From assembly GCA_035524895.1 (NCBI GenBank), contig DATLFI010000217.1, positions 1 through 47,068 on the forward strand: 47,068 bases of DNA, read 5' to 3'. Both the position numbers and the translations under genes were made by a program. The stretch is from DATLFI01 sp035524895 (GTDB lineage: Bacteria > Acidobacteriota > Thermoanaerobaculia > Multivoradales > Multivoraceae). This document shows positions 1 through 8,293 of the stretch, in pieces (position 1 is the first letter of the stretch; the number at the start of each line of letters is the position of its first letter). Below the pieces are notes generated by a model. It did no database searches and was not told the origin of the DNA. It worked only from the letters and a program-made list of their open reading frames with translations.

Positions 1-1
1 C

Positions 2-1000
2 GAGATCGACCCCTATGGTCGGGACGAGCTGATCCTGGGTTGGGAGTGGCAGTTCAGCGACAACTGGGCCACCAAGGTGCGCGGCATCGCCTGGGAGACC
101 TTCAACCAGATCGGCGCCGGCCTGACCCAGCTCGGTCCGAACCGGCGGCTGATTGAGATCACCGAGAACGTCAAGGACATCGCCGACGTCATGCGCTCCT
201 ACGGCTGGGTCGACCTGTTCGTGGCCGACGGCCGCGGCACCCGCGAAGACGCCGAGCGGGCGCTCGCGTCGGTCGAAGATGCCCGTCGCGAGTACCGCGG
301 CCTGCAGCTCGAGCTCAACCGGCGATTCCGCAACAACTGGTCGCTGTTCACGAACGTGACCTTCGCCCAGACCCAGGGCAACCACTTCGGCGGCAGCGCC
401 TTCAACAACACCGACGACGATTTCGGCGAGCAGCTCCACCTGCGGGTGAGCGAGCTCGACATCACCGAATGCGAGCGCCGGAACGCCGTGACTCGCCACC
501 CCAGCACCCAGGCCGACTGCCAGGCGCTGCGCCAGTTCCTCGGCCTGCCACTCTCGACCACCAACCGGTTCGGCGACGCCAACCGCGAACGGCCCGTCAT
601 CTTCAAGGCCTACGGCAACAAGCTGTGGGAGCTCGGTGAGCACTCGTTCATGCTCGGCGGGCTCTTCACCTACGAGTCGGGCGTCACCTGGAGCTTCTCG
701 CAGCCGGGACGGGAGATCGCCGGCACCTTCGGCAACACCGCGCTCGACAGCACGGCGACACTGTTCGTCGAAGAGCGCGGCACCCGAGAGATCGGCGGCC
801 ACGCCTGGACCAACCTGAGCGGCGCCTGGGGGTTCCCCCTCGGCGGGCAGGTGAGCGGCCAGCTGCGGCTCGAGGTGACCAACGTCACCGACCGCCAGGA
901 TCTGATCGGAGTGTCGAGCAGCGACGGCCGGCCGTCGCAGAGCAAGAGGAGCTGGAGCCAGCCGCGCAAGATGAGGCTGCTGGCCACGTTCCGTTTCTGA
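2..1000 (+). CDS. TonB-dependent receptor, C-terminal part (5' truncated by window)
   Basis: The frame is open from the first bases of the window, so the N-terminal signal, carboxypeptidase-like or plug regions lie outside. What remains is rich in alternating aromatic and polar strands typical of an outer-membrane beta-barrel, for example the strand pairs around LFTNVTFAQTQG and LRLEVTNVTDRQ. It ends in the strand MRLLATFRF, whose terminal Phe matches the C-terminal signature recognised by the BAM complex. The late LEVTNVTDRQ segment resembles the 'N(L/V)(T/F)(D/N)' strand common near the end of TonB-dependent receptors. The family imports siderophores, vitamins or glycans across the outer membrane using TonB energy; the substrate cannot be read from this tail. 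It could be another large barrel such as an Oar-like protein. Confidence 0.75.
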   Translation, partial: EIDPYGRDELILGWEWQFSDNWATKVRGIAWETFNQIGAGLTQLGPNRRLIEITENVKDIADVMRSYGWVDLFVADGRGTREDAERALASVEDARREYRGLQLELNRRFRNNWSLFTNVTFAQTQGNHFGGSAFNNTDDDFGEQLHLRVSELDITECERRNAVTRHPSTQADCQALRQFLGLPLSTTNRFGDANRERPVIFKAYGNKLWELGEHSFMLGGLFTYESGVTWSFSQPGREIAGTFGNTALDSTATLFVEERGTREIGGHAWTNLSGAWGFPLGGQVSGQLRLEVTNVTDRQDLIGVSSSDGRPSQSKRSWSQPRKMRLLATFRF

Positions 1001-1005
1001 GATTC

Positions 1006-1020
1006 CCCTGACCTTCAGGG
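1006..1020 (+). terminator. weak hairpin just after the receptor stop
   Basis: CCCTGA and TCAGGG form a six-base-pair stem with a three-base loop five bases after the stop codon. There is no U-tract, so termination activity is doubtful. Confidence 0.25.
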
Positions 1021-1042
1021 TCTCCGACACTTGGGTTCGAGT

Positions 1043-1076
1043 TCCGGCCGCGGTGGCCTCGCCTACCGCGGCCGGA
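1043..1076 (+). terminator. strong inverted repeat downstream of TonB receptor
   Basis: The arm TCCGGCCGCGGT (1043-1054) is perfectly complementary to ACCGCGGCCGGA (1065-1076), giving a 12-base-pair stem with a ten-base loop. It is followed by a pyrimidine-rich stretch (about 1080-1140) rather than a clean U-tract. It is the main feature of the 306-base gap between the receptor and the TPR gene. Nothing else recognisable is in that gap. Confidence 0.55.
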
Positions 1077-1306
1077 GCAGTTCGTTCCTGCCTTCTCCTC
1101 CTCCCCACCCGCTTCCTGATTTCCTTCCTGCTACCAGTCCTAGCAGCCCGTGGGCTGCGCTCTCCTCTCCTCGACTGCTCTTCCGTACCCGGCCTGCGGC
1201 GAGACCGCGTCGCCTGGACACGCTCAGCGGAAGAGAACAGGACACCGCACCCAAGTGCGTCTTGCGCCGTGGCGCCCAGGTCGCTGGCTGTGACATCGTG
1301 TGCTCG

Positions 1307-2689
1307 ATGTCAACAGAGACACCCCAACGCACCCGTGTGACGACGCAGCGCGCGGTCACGCTGGCCGGGGTCCTCCTGGGCTGGATGCTGGTCGTTGCTT
1401 CCTGGAGCCAGGCGGCCGCTCAGCCGACCCAGGAGAGCGCGCATCAGTTGAATCGACAGGCGGCCGACCGCTGGGTCGAGCGCGACTTCGCCGAGGCCGA
1501 CCGCCTCTACGGCGAGGCCATCGAGGCCTACGCGGCCGTCGGCGATCGCCACATGACGGCCTTCATGCACTCCAACCGGGCGTCGGTTCGTCTCAGCCTC
1601 GAGCGCTGGGACGATGCGGTCGCGGACGCTCGCAACGCCGACGGCCTCTTCGCCCAGGCGATCGCCGAGCTCGACCCCCGCGCAGCCGGCGCCTCGGACA
1701 CCAACTCGCCGCTCACTATCGCGCGCCGCGGGCGCGCGATGGCGCTCGCCTCGCTGCGTGCCGCAGCGATGGCCAGAAACCGACTTGGCGAAGCCGAACA
1801 CTTCCAGCGGGAGCAGCTCGCGCTCTTCGAGGCGATCGGCGACGAGAACCCGGCCGGGCTCGCTTCCAGCCACGATGGCCTCGCCGAGATAGCGAGCCTC
1901 GCGGGGCGTCACGACGAGGCAACTGCACACTACGACCAAGCCGCGACGCTGTGGCAGCGCTCGAACGAGCTATACGGCGGCAGCGACTACGCCGAGCAGC
2001 AGCTTCGTGCTTCCGTTGCCAACGCCCAAGCGGCTCGCCAGCGAACCACGGCAGGGGCTGACGCGGCGCCGGTGCGCACCTTCGTGTCCGACGGGGGGCG
2101 AACGGTCGCGGAGGTCGCCGAGACCTCGACGAGGACTGCCGAGACGCAGGCCAACAGTCCAACCGGCGGTGCCGAAGTAGCCGAAGGAGCGGAGTCGTAC
2201 GCAGCGGGCTCGGAGCTCGGCCAGGCATTTCCCGGCCAGACCGAAGCCGTCAGCACGTCGGGAACGAGTGGCACGACGGTTCAGGACATCGCGCTCCTGA
2301 TCGGGGCGGTCATCGCAACCCTCGGATCGTTCTTGGGGCCGTTGCTGTTCGCCGCAGCCGTACTGTTCGTAGTCGTCAGGAGCACGAAGCAGAAGCGGCG
2401 GGCACAAGCCGCGGTCATCCAGCACAAGGCGAAGGCGGCCTCCCGCAAGGCTCGCCCGACGGTCGAAGGATCCCTGCCGCGAGAGCTCGCGGCCCGACGG
2501 CAACCGCAGTCCCTCAGCGCGCCGTCGCCGCCTTCGGTCGACCTGCCGCCTCCGGTAGTGGGTGGCCCGAGCCAGACCGTAGTGGAACACAAGGGGACCG
2601 GCTGGTGCGGGTGCATCGCGCTAGTGATCCTCATCGCCGGCTTGTCCTTCCTGGTGCCCTGGCTCCTGCGGACTCTCGATGTCTTTTGA
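1307..2689 (+). CDS. TPR-containing membrane protein
   Basis: A 460-residue protein of unknown specific function. From the chosen ATG it has a basic N-terminus, a hydrophobic segment (about residues 17-33) and an AAAQ-type cleavage site, as for a secreted protein. Residues 40-250 consist of paired amphipathic helices rich in Ala, Leu, Arg and Glu with TPR-like spacing (for example AADRWVERDFAEADRLYGEA). A low-complexity linker follows. Two hydrophobic segments (about residues 326-357 and 436-457) flank a basic, Pro-rich region near the C-terminus. The open frame extends upstream to 1031, but that extension has the composition of non-coding DNA, and the signal-like N-terminus favours 1307. It overlaps the next gene by 11 bases, suggesting coupled translation. 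Confidence 0.7.
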   Translation: MSTETPQRTRVTTQRAVTLAGVLLGWMLVVASWSQAAAQPTQESAHQLNRQAADRWVERDFAEADRLYGEAIEAYAAVGDRHMTAFMHSNRASVRLSLERWDDAVADARNADGLFAQAIAELDPRAAGASDTNSPLTIARRGRAMALASLRAAAMARNRLGEAEHFQREQLALFEAIGDENPAGLASSHDGLAEIASLAGRHDEATAHYDQAATLWQRSNELYGGSDYAEQQLRASVANAQAARQRTTAGADAAPVRTFVSDGGRTVAEVAETSTRTAETQANSPTGGAEVAEGAESYAAGSELGQAFPGQTEAVSTSGTSGTTVQDIALLIGAVIATLGSFLGPLLFAAAVLFVVVRSTKQKRRAQAAVIQHKAKAASRKARPTVEGSLPRELAARRQPQSLSAPSPPSVDLPPPVVGGPSQTVVEHKGTGWCGCIALVILIAGLSFLVPWLLRTLDVF

Positions 2690-3668
2690 GCCTCCCGAGT
2701 CACAGCGGCCACCCAAGAGCTGGCCCGCGACGACCGCCCGGCTCGAGGATCGGGAGCGCAACAGCCTTCGCCGACCACGATCGCGCCTCATGCGCCTGCG
2801 CCACGGCATCGAGTACGGCGCCGTCCTAGCGATCTCGACGGTGGCGCGATCGCTTCCTCGACGGCCGGCGCTATTCCTGGGCGCCATCCTGGGACAGCTC
2901 GGATGGCTGCTGCTGCTGCGCCGCCGCTTGGTGCTGTCGAACCTCCGGCAGGCCATGCCCGAGCGGACCGAGTCAGAACGGCGCAGGATCGGAGCTCGAG
3001 CCGCGCGCAGCTTCGGGCAGACCGTGGTCGAGTACCTACGGTTCCCCGGGCGTGACCGCGATGACTTGCGAGACCTGATCGAGCTCGACGGGGTCGACGA
3101 GCTGAAGTCTGCCCTGGCATCGGGCCACGGCGCTCTGGTGGTCGCGGCGCACCTGGGTGCCTGGGCCTTGTACGTGCCGGCGCTGACCGCCAACGGCGTG
3201 CCCACAGCGCTCCTGGTGGGTCGGCAGCACAACCCGCTGGTCGACGACCTGATCCTCGGGCTGCCCGGACCGACCGTGCGGCTCATCTCCAAGGGCCCGT
3301 CCTCGCCCCGCGGCGTGCTGCGCGGCCTCGACGAGGGGCGCGCCGTCGTGCTGGTCGCCGACCAGCGCTCGCCACGCGGCATGGAGGTCCCTTTCCTGGG
3401 GAAACCCGCGTCCACACTGCCTCTTCCGGCGGCGATCGCGGCACGTCATGCCACTCCCCTCTTTCTTCTCGAGGGCTACCGGATCGTGGGCGGACGCCAC
3501 CGTGCCGAGCTACGAGCGGTGGCGACCCCGACCGGCGGCGAGGAGCTGGAGCGCCGTCGCGAGATCGCGGCGCGCATCAACGACGCGCTGGGAGCCGCGA
3601 TCCTTCGCCATCCCGACCAGTACTTCTGGTACCACGACCGCTGGCGGTCGGCGCCACCCGCGAGTTAG
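2679..3668 (+). CDS. LpxL/HtrB-like lysophospholipid acyltransferase family protein
   Basis: A 329-residue member of the bacterial lipid A acyltransferase family (LpxL/LpxM/HtrB type), which transfers acyl chains at the inner membrane. Seen: a family-like N-terminal helix with LSNLRQAMPERTESERRRI, the active-site region AAHLGAWALYVPAL (about residues 156-169), a basic SSPRGVLRGL block, the VADQRSPRGMEVPFLGKPA segment and the C-terminal YFWYHDRW motif. The catalytic motif is normally H-x4-D/E. Here His158 is present, but the position five residues on is Ala163, so the acidic partner appears to be missing. The start overlaps the TPR gene by 11 bases. An internal ATG at 2790 would remove a 37-residue N-terminal extension and is a reasonable alternative. 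Confidence 0.8.
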   Translation: MSFEPPESQRPPKSWPATTARLEDRERNSLRRPRSRLMRLRHGIEYGAVLAISTVARSLPRRPALFLGAILGQLGWLLLLRRRLVLSNLRQAMPERTESERRRIGARAARSFGQTVVEYLRFPGRDRDDLRDLIELDGVDELKSALASGHGALVVAAHLGAWALYVPALTANGVPTALLVGRQHNPLVDDLILGLPGPTVRLISKGPSSPRGVLRGLDEGRAVVLVADQRSPRGMEVPFLGKPASTLPLPAAIAARHATPLFLLEGYRIVGGRHRAELRAVATPTGGEELERRREIAARINDALGAAILRHPDQYFWYHDRWRSAPPAS

Positions 3669-3700
3669 GCCGAAACGGAGCAGGCGGGCGCAGCGGCGAG

Positions 3701-5605
3701 ATGACAGAATCGAGCCGGCGCATGCTCGTTCGCAGCACAACCAGGTCGCGCTTCTGCGGCCTTGCCATCTCCAGCGTGCTCCTGCTCGCGGGCGGCCCGG
3801 CAGCGCTGTCTCAGCCGAACGAGGCGCCCTGGGAGAGTGCGATCGCGGCATTCGAGGCGAACGATCGCGAGCATCCGCCCGAACCGGGCGGCATCCTCTT
3901 CCTGGGGAGCTCCAGCATCCGCTTCTGGGACCTGCCACGTTGGTTCCCGGATCGGAGCACTGTCAATCGCGGCTTCGGCGGCTCGCGGATCGCGGACTCG
4001 GTGCGTTACTTCGACCGCCTCGTGCCGGTCCACCGGCCCACGGAGATCGTGTTCTACGCCGGCGACAACGACGTCGCGGCCGGCGTGGAGGTCGATGCAG
4101 TGGTCGCCGACCTCCGCGCTCTGTTGGAGCAGGTGGAGCTAGCGCTACCGGTCGTAAAGCTGTACTTCCTTGCGCTCAAGCCGAGCCTGGCACGGTGGCA
4201 TCTCTTCCCCGGGATGAGCGAGGTGAACCGTGCCGTCGCGGCGCTGGCCGAGAGCGAGCCGGCGCTGGCGTTCGTGGACGTTGCAGCCCCGATGCTCGGG
4301 GCCGACGGCACACCGCGGCCGGAGCTCTTCGCCGACGACGGCCTCCACCTGAACGAGGCGGGCTACCGTCTGTGGACCGAGGTCGTGGAACGCCGGCTGC
4401 CCCTGTTCCGTCGCGAGTCGGTGTTTCCACTCGAGACCTGGCACAACCACGGATCGTCGCTCGTCGAGCTGCCGAACGGAGATCTGCTGGTGGCCTGGTT
4501 CCGCGGCTCTGGCGAGCGACAGGCAGACGACGTCGCCATCCTCGGGGCGCGTCGCGACGCCCGCACCGGGCGCTGGAGCGAGCCCTTCGTTCTGTCCGAC
4601 ACGCCGGGGTTCCCTGACACCAACCCCACCCTTCTGGTGGACCCGCGCGGCCGGCTCTTCCTGTTCCATCCCACGATCCTGGACAACCGCTGGGAGAGCG
4701 CGTTGATGAAGGTACGCGTTGCTTCCGACTGGGCGGAGCCGGGGCCACCCCGGTGGAGCCGCAGCGACGTGCTCCACTGGAAGCCAGGCGACGACTTCCG
4801 CGAGGTCGTAGACATTCGGACTCGTGAGTACGCGGCGAGCGTTGGGCTGGCCGACGATCCGTCGGCGTGGCCGGAGCGGATGCGCAACTGGTACGAGTTG
4901 AACCTGGAGCGTGCGGGCGACAAGCTGCAGCGACGACTGGGCTGGTTCACGCGACCGCATCCGGTCGTGCTGCGCGATGGCCGCTATCTGCTCGGTCTCT
5001 ACTCCGACGGTTTCTCGTTCGGTGCCGCCGCGATCTCCGACGACGAGGGCGCGACCTGGACCTTCAGCGGCCCGATCGTCGGCGCCGGAGCCGTCCAGCC
5101 CTCCTTCGGCCAGCGCAGCGACGGCACGGTCGTGGCGTTCCTACGCGACAACGGTCCCGCACCGAAGCTGACGATGGTCGCGGAGTCGGAGGACCGCGGC
5201 TCGACCTGGAGCGTGGCGCGCGACCACCCGGACCTTCCGGAGGCGGGCGCCGGAGTCGACCTCCTGGTCCTCCGCTCCGGCAAATGGCTGCTCTTCCACA
5301 ACGACGACCCCACGGGTCGGCACCGGCTCGCGGTCTCGATCTCTACCGACGAGGGACGCACTTTCCCGCGGCGGCGCTGGCTCGAGGTCGCAGATCCAGG
5401 GACCGCGCGCTTCCACTATCCGTCCGCCGTGGAGGCCCGAGACGGCACCATCCGGGTAACCTACAGCGTATTCCGCGCTGATGCGTTCGAGGGCTCCGAC
5501 CGTGCGCCGGCGGAGGGCAAGACCATCGGCTATGCCGAGCTCAACGAGGCCTGGCTCGAGGCAGCGCTGCCGGCGGGCTCGCGCGAAGTCAGGGCTCCGC
5601 ACTGA
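3701..5605 (+). CDS. two-domain SGNH/GDSL esterase fused to BNR sialidase-like domain
   Basis: A 634-residue exported protein. A signal peptide is visible (hydrophobic core about residues 18-35). Residues 60-230 are an SGNH hydrolase: block I FLGSSSIRFW with candidate nucleophile Ser71, block II GFGGSRIAD, block III GDND (121-124), and block V DGLH with Asp213 and His216. Residues about 236-620 match the BNR_2/sialidase-like propeller, with HNHGSSLVELPNGDLLVAWF at its start and Asp-box sequences SDDEGATW (about 446), SEDRGSTW and STDEGRTF. The SGNH family deacylates sugars and lipids; BNR_2 proteins include sialidases but also many without proven activity. A joint role in removing O-acetyl groups and then a glycosyl residue is inference. 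A later in-frame ATG at 3722 is an alternative start. Confidence 0.85.
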   Translation: MTESSRRMLVRSTTRSRFCGLAISSVLLLAGGPAALSQPNEAPWESAIAAFEANDREHPPEPGGILFLGSSSIRFWDLPRWFPDRSTVNRGFGGSRIADSVRYFDRLVPVHRPTEIVFYAGDNDVAAGVEVDAVVADLRALLEQVELALPVVKLYFLALKPSLARWHLFPGMSEVNRAVAALAESEPALAFVDVAAPMLGADGTPRPELFADDGLHLNEAGYRLWTEVVERRLPLFRRESVFPLETWHNHGSSLVELPNGDLLVAWFRGSGERQADDVAILGARRDARTGRWSEPFVLSDTPGFPDTNPTLLVDPRGRLFLFHPTILDNRWESALMKVRVASDWAEPGPPRWSRSDVLHWKPGDDFREVVDIRTREYAASVGLADDPSAWPERMRNWYELNLERAGDKLQRRLGWFTRPHPVVLRDGRYLLGLYSDGFSFGAAAISDDEGATWTFSGPIVGAGAVQPSFGQRSDGTVVAFLRDNGPAPKLTMVAESEDRGSTWSVARDHPDLPEAGAGVDLLVLRSGKWLLFHNDDPTGRHRLAVSISTDEGRTFPRRRWLEVADPGTARFHYPSAVEARDGTIRVTYSVFRADAFEGSDRAPAEGKTIGYAELNEAWLEAALPAGSREVRAPH

Positions 5606-5695
5606 CTCGAGCGGCTACGACTTCCACTGCGGCTCGGACGCTCCCTGATTCCCTGGCATCCCCAACGCTGGAGACTGCCAAACACTGGAGACTGA

Positions 5696-6241
5696 ATGAA
5701 CAGCAATCTCTACCGCTACCCACAGCAGGCCGTCTTGCGCGACGGTCGTCGGGTGACCCTGCGACCGTTCGCGCAAGGCGACGTTTCGGCGCTCCACGAT
5801 TTCTTCCTCCGCCTGCCGCACGAGCTGCGCTCCTTTGCCTGGGATCGGGTCGAGAGCCGAGCCACGATCGAAGCCTGGGGGGCGGGTATCGACTACGCGA
5901 AGGTCTTTCCTTTGCTGGCCTTGGACGGCTCGCGGATCGTCGGCGACGCGACGCTGCACCGACGCGAGCATGGACCCTTGCGGTTGGTGGGTCGCCTGCG
6001 CTGGCTCATCGATCCGGAGTTCCGAGCTGTCGGCCTTGGCAGCATCTTGGTCAACCACCTGATCGACAGCGCGCGCGCCAACGGTTTGCGACACCTCAGC
6101 TGCCTGCTCATCCGTGACCTGGAGGCCGACGCCATCGAAACCTTGGTCGAGCTCGGCTTCGAGGCACGTCACATCCCGCGCTACGGCACCGATCCCGACG
6201 GCGGCGAGCACGATATGTCCCTGCTCGTGCTTCGGTTGTAG
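5696..6241 (+). CDS. GNAT-family N-acetyltransferase
   Basis: A 181-residue cytosolic GNAT-fold protein. The acetyl-CoA binding signature is seen in the stretch WLIDPEFRAVGLGSILVNHLI (about residues 102-122), where RAVGLGS fits the R/Q-x-x-G-x-G/A pyrophosphate loop, followed by a helix and the strand LRHLSCLLI. The N-terminal VTLRPFAQGDVSALHDFF is the usual first strand and helix of the fold. The family acetylates amines of small molecules, peptides or tRNA; the acceptor is unknown. It lies six bases upstream of a PNPOx-like gene, probably in one transcript. Confidence 0.85.
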   Translation: MNSNLYRYPQQAVLRDGRRVTLRPFAQGDVSALHDFFLRLPHELRSFAWDRVESRATIEAWGAGIDYAKVFPLLALDGSRIVGDATLHRREHGPLRLVGRLRWLIDPEFRAVGLGSILVNHLIDSARANGLRHLSCLLIRDLEADAIETLVELGFEARHIPRYGTDPDGGEHDMSLLVLRL

Positions 6242-6247
6242 AGGACG

Positions 6248-6739
6248 ATGCCCGACCAGGTCGGCTCCTTCGACGAGATCGCGACACCCTTCGACGAAGG
6301 TGTGCGACGCATCGTGTGGTGCACGGTGGCGACGACCGACCGTCGCGGCCGTCCGCGGGGACGCATCCTCCATCCCTACTGGGAGGGCTCGACCGGCTGG
6401 ATCCTGACCAGCCGGAACAGCCACAAGGCCAAGCACCTGGCGGCAAGTCCTTGGGTGTCGTGCTCCTATTGGGATCCTCGGCACGAACGCGTTCACGCCG
6501 AGTGCCGTGCCGAGTGGGTCGACGAGGTGTCCGAGAAGCGGCGCATCTGGGAGCTCTTCCGCAGCGCCCCGGAGCCGTACGGCTACGACCCGATCGGCTT
6601 CTGGCCCAAGGGGCCCGACGACCCGGAAACCGGTCTGCTCCGGCTCGAGCCGTGGCGGATCGAGCTGTGGACGGTGCCGGAAGGCGGTCCGACTCCCGGC
6701 AACCCGTTCCGGGTCACCGTGTGGCGCGCCGCTACCTGA
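6248..6739 (+). CDS. pyridoxamine 5'-phosphate oxidase-like FMN-binding protein
   Basis: A 163-residue protein of the PNPOx-like split-barrel flavoprotein family. Seen: the N-terminal strand VRRIVWCTVATTDRRGRPRGRILHPYW, the T/S-R-x-S-x-K-x-x-x-L phosphate-binding stretch TSRNSHKAKHLAASP (about residues 55-69), and the C-terminal LRLEPWRIELW. The family uses FMN or F420 to oxidise or reduce small molecules; an acidobacterial homologue may act in stress detoxification, but the substrate is not known. It starts six bases after the acetyltransferase stop. Confidence 0.8.
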   Translation: MPDQVGSFDEIATPFDEGVRRIVWCTVATTDRRGRPRGRILHPYWEGSTGWILTSRNSHKAKHLAASPWVSCSYWDPRHERVHAECRAEWVDEVSEKRRIWELFRSAPEPYGYDPIGFWPKGPDDPETGLLRLEPWRIELWTVPEGGPTPGNPFRVTVWRAAT

Positions 6740-6915
6740 GACAGTTCTCGGGATCTCCTCAGAGATCTAGCGAGGCTCGCGCCTCAGACCCTCAGAGCGA
6801 ACGCGAGAGGGTCGGGGCGGAGCCGAGACGCGGGAAGCGGCCGGCCCCCGCGCCGGCCGCGCGTCGCCACCCGGAAGGTCACCCAAACCTGACGCAAACG
6901 TCACGGAAAAGCGGC

Positions 6916-7644
6916 CTAGGGTAGATCGATCAGAACCGGGGCATCGCGAAAGACCGCCACCGCCGCTCGATCGCCGGAGCGGGAAACCTCATCGGTCCCG
7001 TTCGCCTGGCAAGAACCGACCAAGGTGTGGATCCGCCACAGCGGCAGGCCGTGTCGCTGATGCAGGCGGCGACGAATCGCTTCGGCGAGCTCGAGCGCGA
7101 GCGGCCCGCGATCTGCGCCGGCGCGGCTCGCTTGCGCACAGATCTCGAAGTGGCAGCCGACGCCTTCTGCCAGCAGGCGCTCCGCGAGCTGATCCAGCCG
7201 GGACGCTGACCCGGGGTCGAGCGCGACACCGCCGGAATCGAACCGCAGGTCGTCCAACTCATACACGACCGCGGGCAACAGTTGGCCCTGCGCCAGGCGC
7301 TCCGCCTCGAGAGCACGCTGCGCAGCGTGCTCGGTGATCTCGGCGACCGCAGCCAAGCGCTCGCTGTTGGCTTTCGCTGGCATGGCGACCGCCCCGAGCG
7401 CCCCCTCGAGCCCGAAGATTCTCGATTCCAGATCAGCGACGAGGGGCTGGGCGACGCCGACGCCACGAATCACCTCGGTCACACCGGAGCCGGTCACGCA
7501 AGCGAGGCATCCGAGCGCGGCCGTCACGACGGCCGCCATGAGTCGAGTCGGCTTGCCCCGAGCATCGCTCTTGATGCTTCGAAATGAGCCAGACGGTCGA
7601 GGCTGTCCGGACTCGGACTGTCCTGCGTATCTCCGGGACTTCAT
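6916..7644 (-). CDS. OmpA-like putative lipoprotein
   Basis: A 242-residue envelope protein. The start at 7644 is supported by a GAGGA ribosome-binding sequence just upstream; the open frame continues another 65 codons but with no such signal. A basic N-terminus leads into a hydrophobic stretch and a Cys pair (LGCLACVTGSG), a possible lipobox. Residues about 65-130 look alpha-helical (coiled-coil-like). The C-terminal ~110 residues resemble a degenerate OmpA-type peptidoglycan-binding domain: FDSGGVALDPGSASRLDQLA, then FEICAQASRAGADRGPLALELAEAIRRRL, and RAAVAVF near the end. The usual NxxLSxxRA motif is altered, so peptidoglycan binding is uncertain. It is transcribed opposite to its neighbours. 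Confidence 0.6.
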   Translation of the reverse strand: MKSRRYAGQSESGQPRPSGSFRSIKSDARGKPTRLMAAVVTAALGCLACVTGSGVTEVIRGVGVAQPLVADLESRIFGLEGALGAVAMPAKANSERLAAVAEITEHAAQRALEAERLAQGQLLPAVVYELDDLRFDSGGVALDPGSASRLDQLAERLLAEGVGCHFEICAQASRAGADRGPLALELAEAIRRRLHQRHGLPLWRIHTLVGSCQANGTDEVSRSGDRAAVAVFRDAPVLIDLP

Positions 7645-8293
7645 TGTTGGGTCCTCGTTGGGCCGACTCGAACCAGCTCGTGGGTCGCCGCCGTACAGCC
7701 GAGCCTCGGTGCGACCGGCGACCTCGGCTCTAGTTGGATCAGGAGCAAGCGGGATGCCAGTGCCCTCGAGTCCTGGGAGCCTCCGGCGGTCACACCCGCC
7801 CCGCAGGAATGCGTCTCTGGAGCCGCTCCAACGCGACACCGCGGCGAGAGCGCGCAGACAGCTCCCCCCTGGACGCGCGCGCTGTCCCTTGTAGAAGGTG
7901 CTCTCCGACTGGAGGGATGTGCAACTCCTGCCGCCAGCTCTCGGGGCCGAGACGCCATCGCCGATCTGCGGAAAGTCAAGGAGGACGGGCGTTCGTGGGG
8001 GCTGGCACCGACGTTGCTGCTACCTGCTCGAACCGGGGCGACGTGAATCGCACTCAGCCCCACCAAGTGGGACGACAAAGCAACACCAGGCCTGCCCGTT
8101 GAAGACATTGCCAGGCGACAGGGATCGGACGGACTAAGGAACGCCGTCGGGTCGGACCAGGAGTCTGTCGTCTGGCTGGAGGCGGCGTGAACGAACCCTC
8201 TAGGAGGCACGCCGCCTCCCACTTTCTCCTCGAGTACCATCACCATGCGAGCACCACGCGAGCCGAAGCCCACGTGCCTCTGAACGAAACAAC
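7645..8293. other. 649-base intergenic region without recognisable gene
   Basis: Open frames here (both strands) have arginine/serine-rich, low-complexity translations and no recognisable domains. The only structure I can support is the 12-base-pair inverted repeat at 8178-8219. The region must contain the divergent promoters for the OmpA-like gene and the sortase. Confidence 0.5.
8178..8219 (+). terminator. 12-bp inverted repeat upstream of sortase
   Basis: GGAGGCGGCGTG (8178-8189) pairs perfectly with CACGCCGCCTCC (8208-8219) across an 18-base loop, and is followed by CACTTTCTCCT. It sits 75 bases before the sortase start, so it could be a terminator for an unseen transcript or a structured leader. 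Confidence 0.4.

Noticed and set aside
5615..6496. A 293-residue minus-strand open frame over the acetyltransferase and PNPOx genes
   Set aside because: No recognisable domain, and both genes on the opposite strand have clear family motifs.
7645..8293. A possible small RNA gene in the large gap before the sortase
   Set aside because: Only one hairpin is visible, with no promoter-like elements or U-tract; the evidence is too weak to name an RNA gene.
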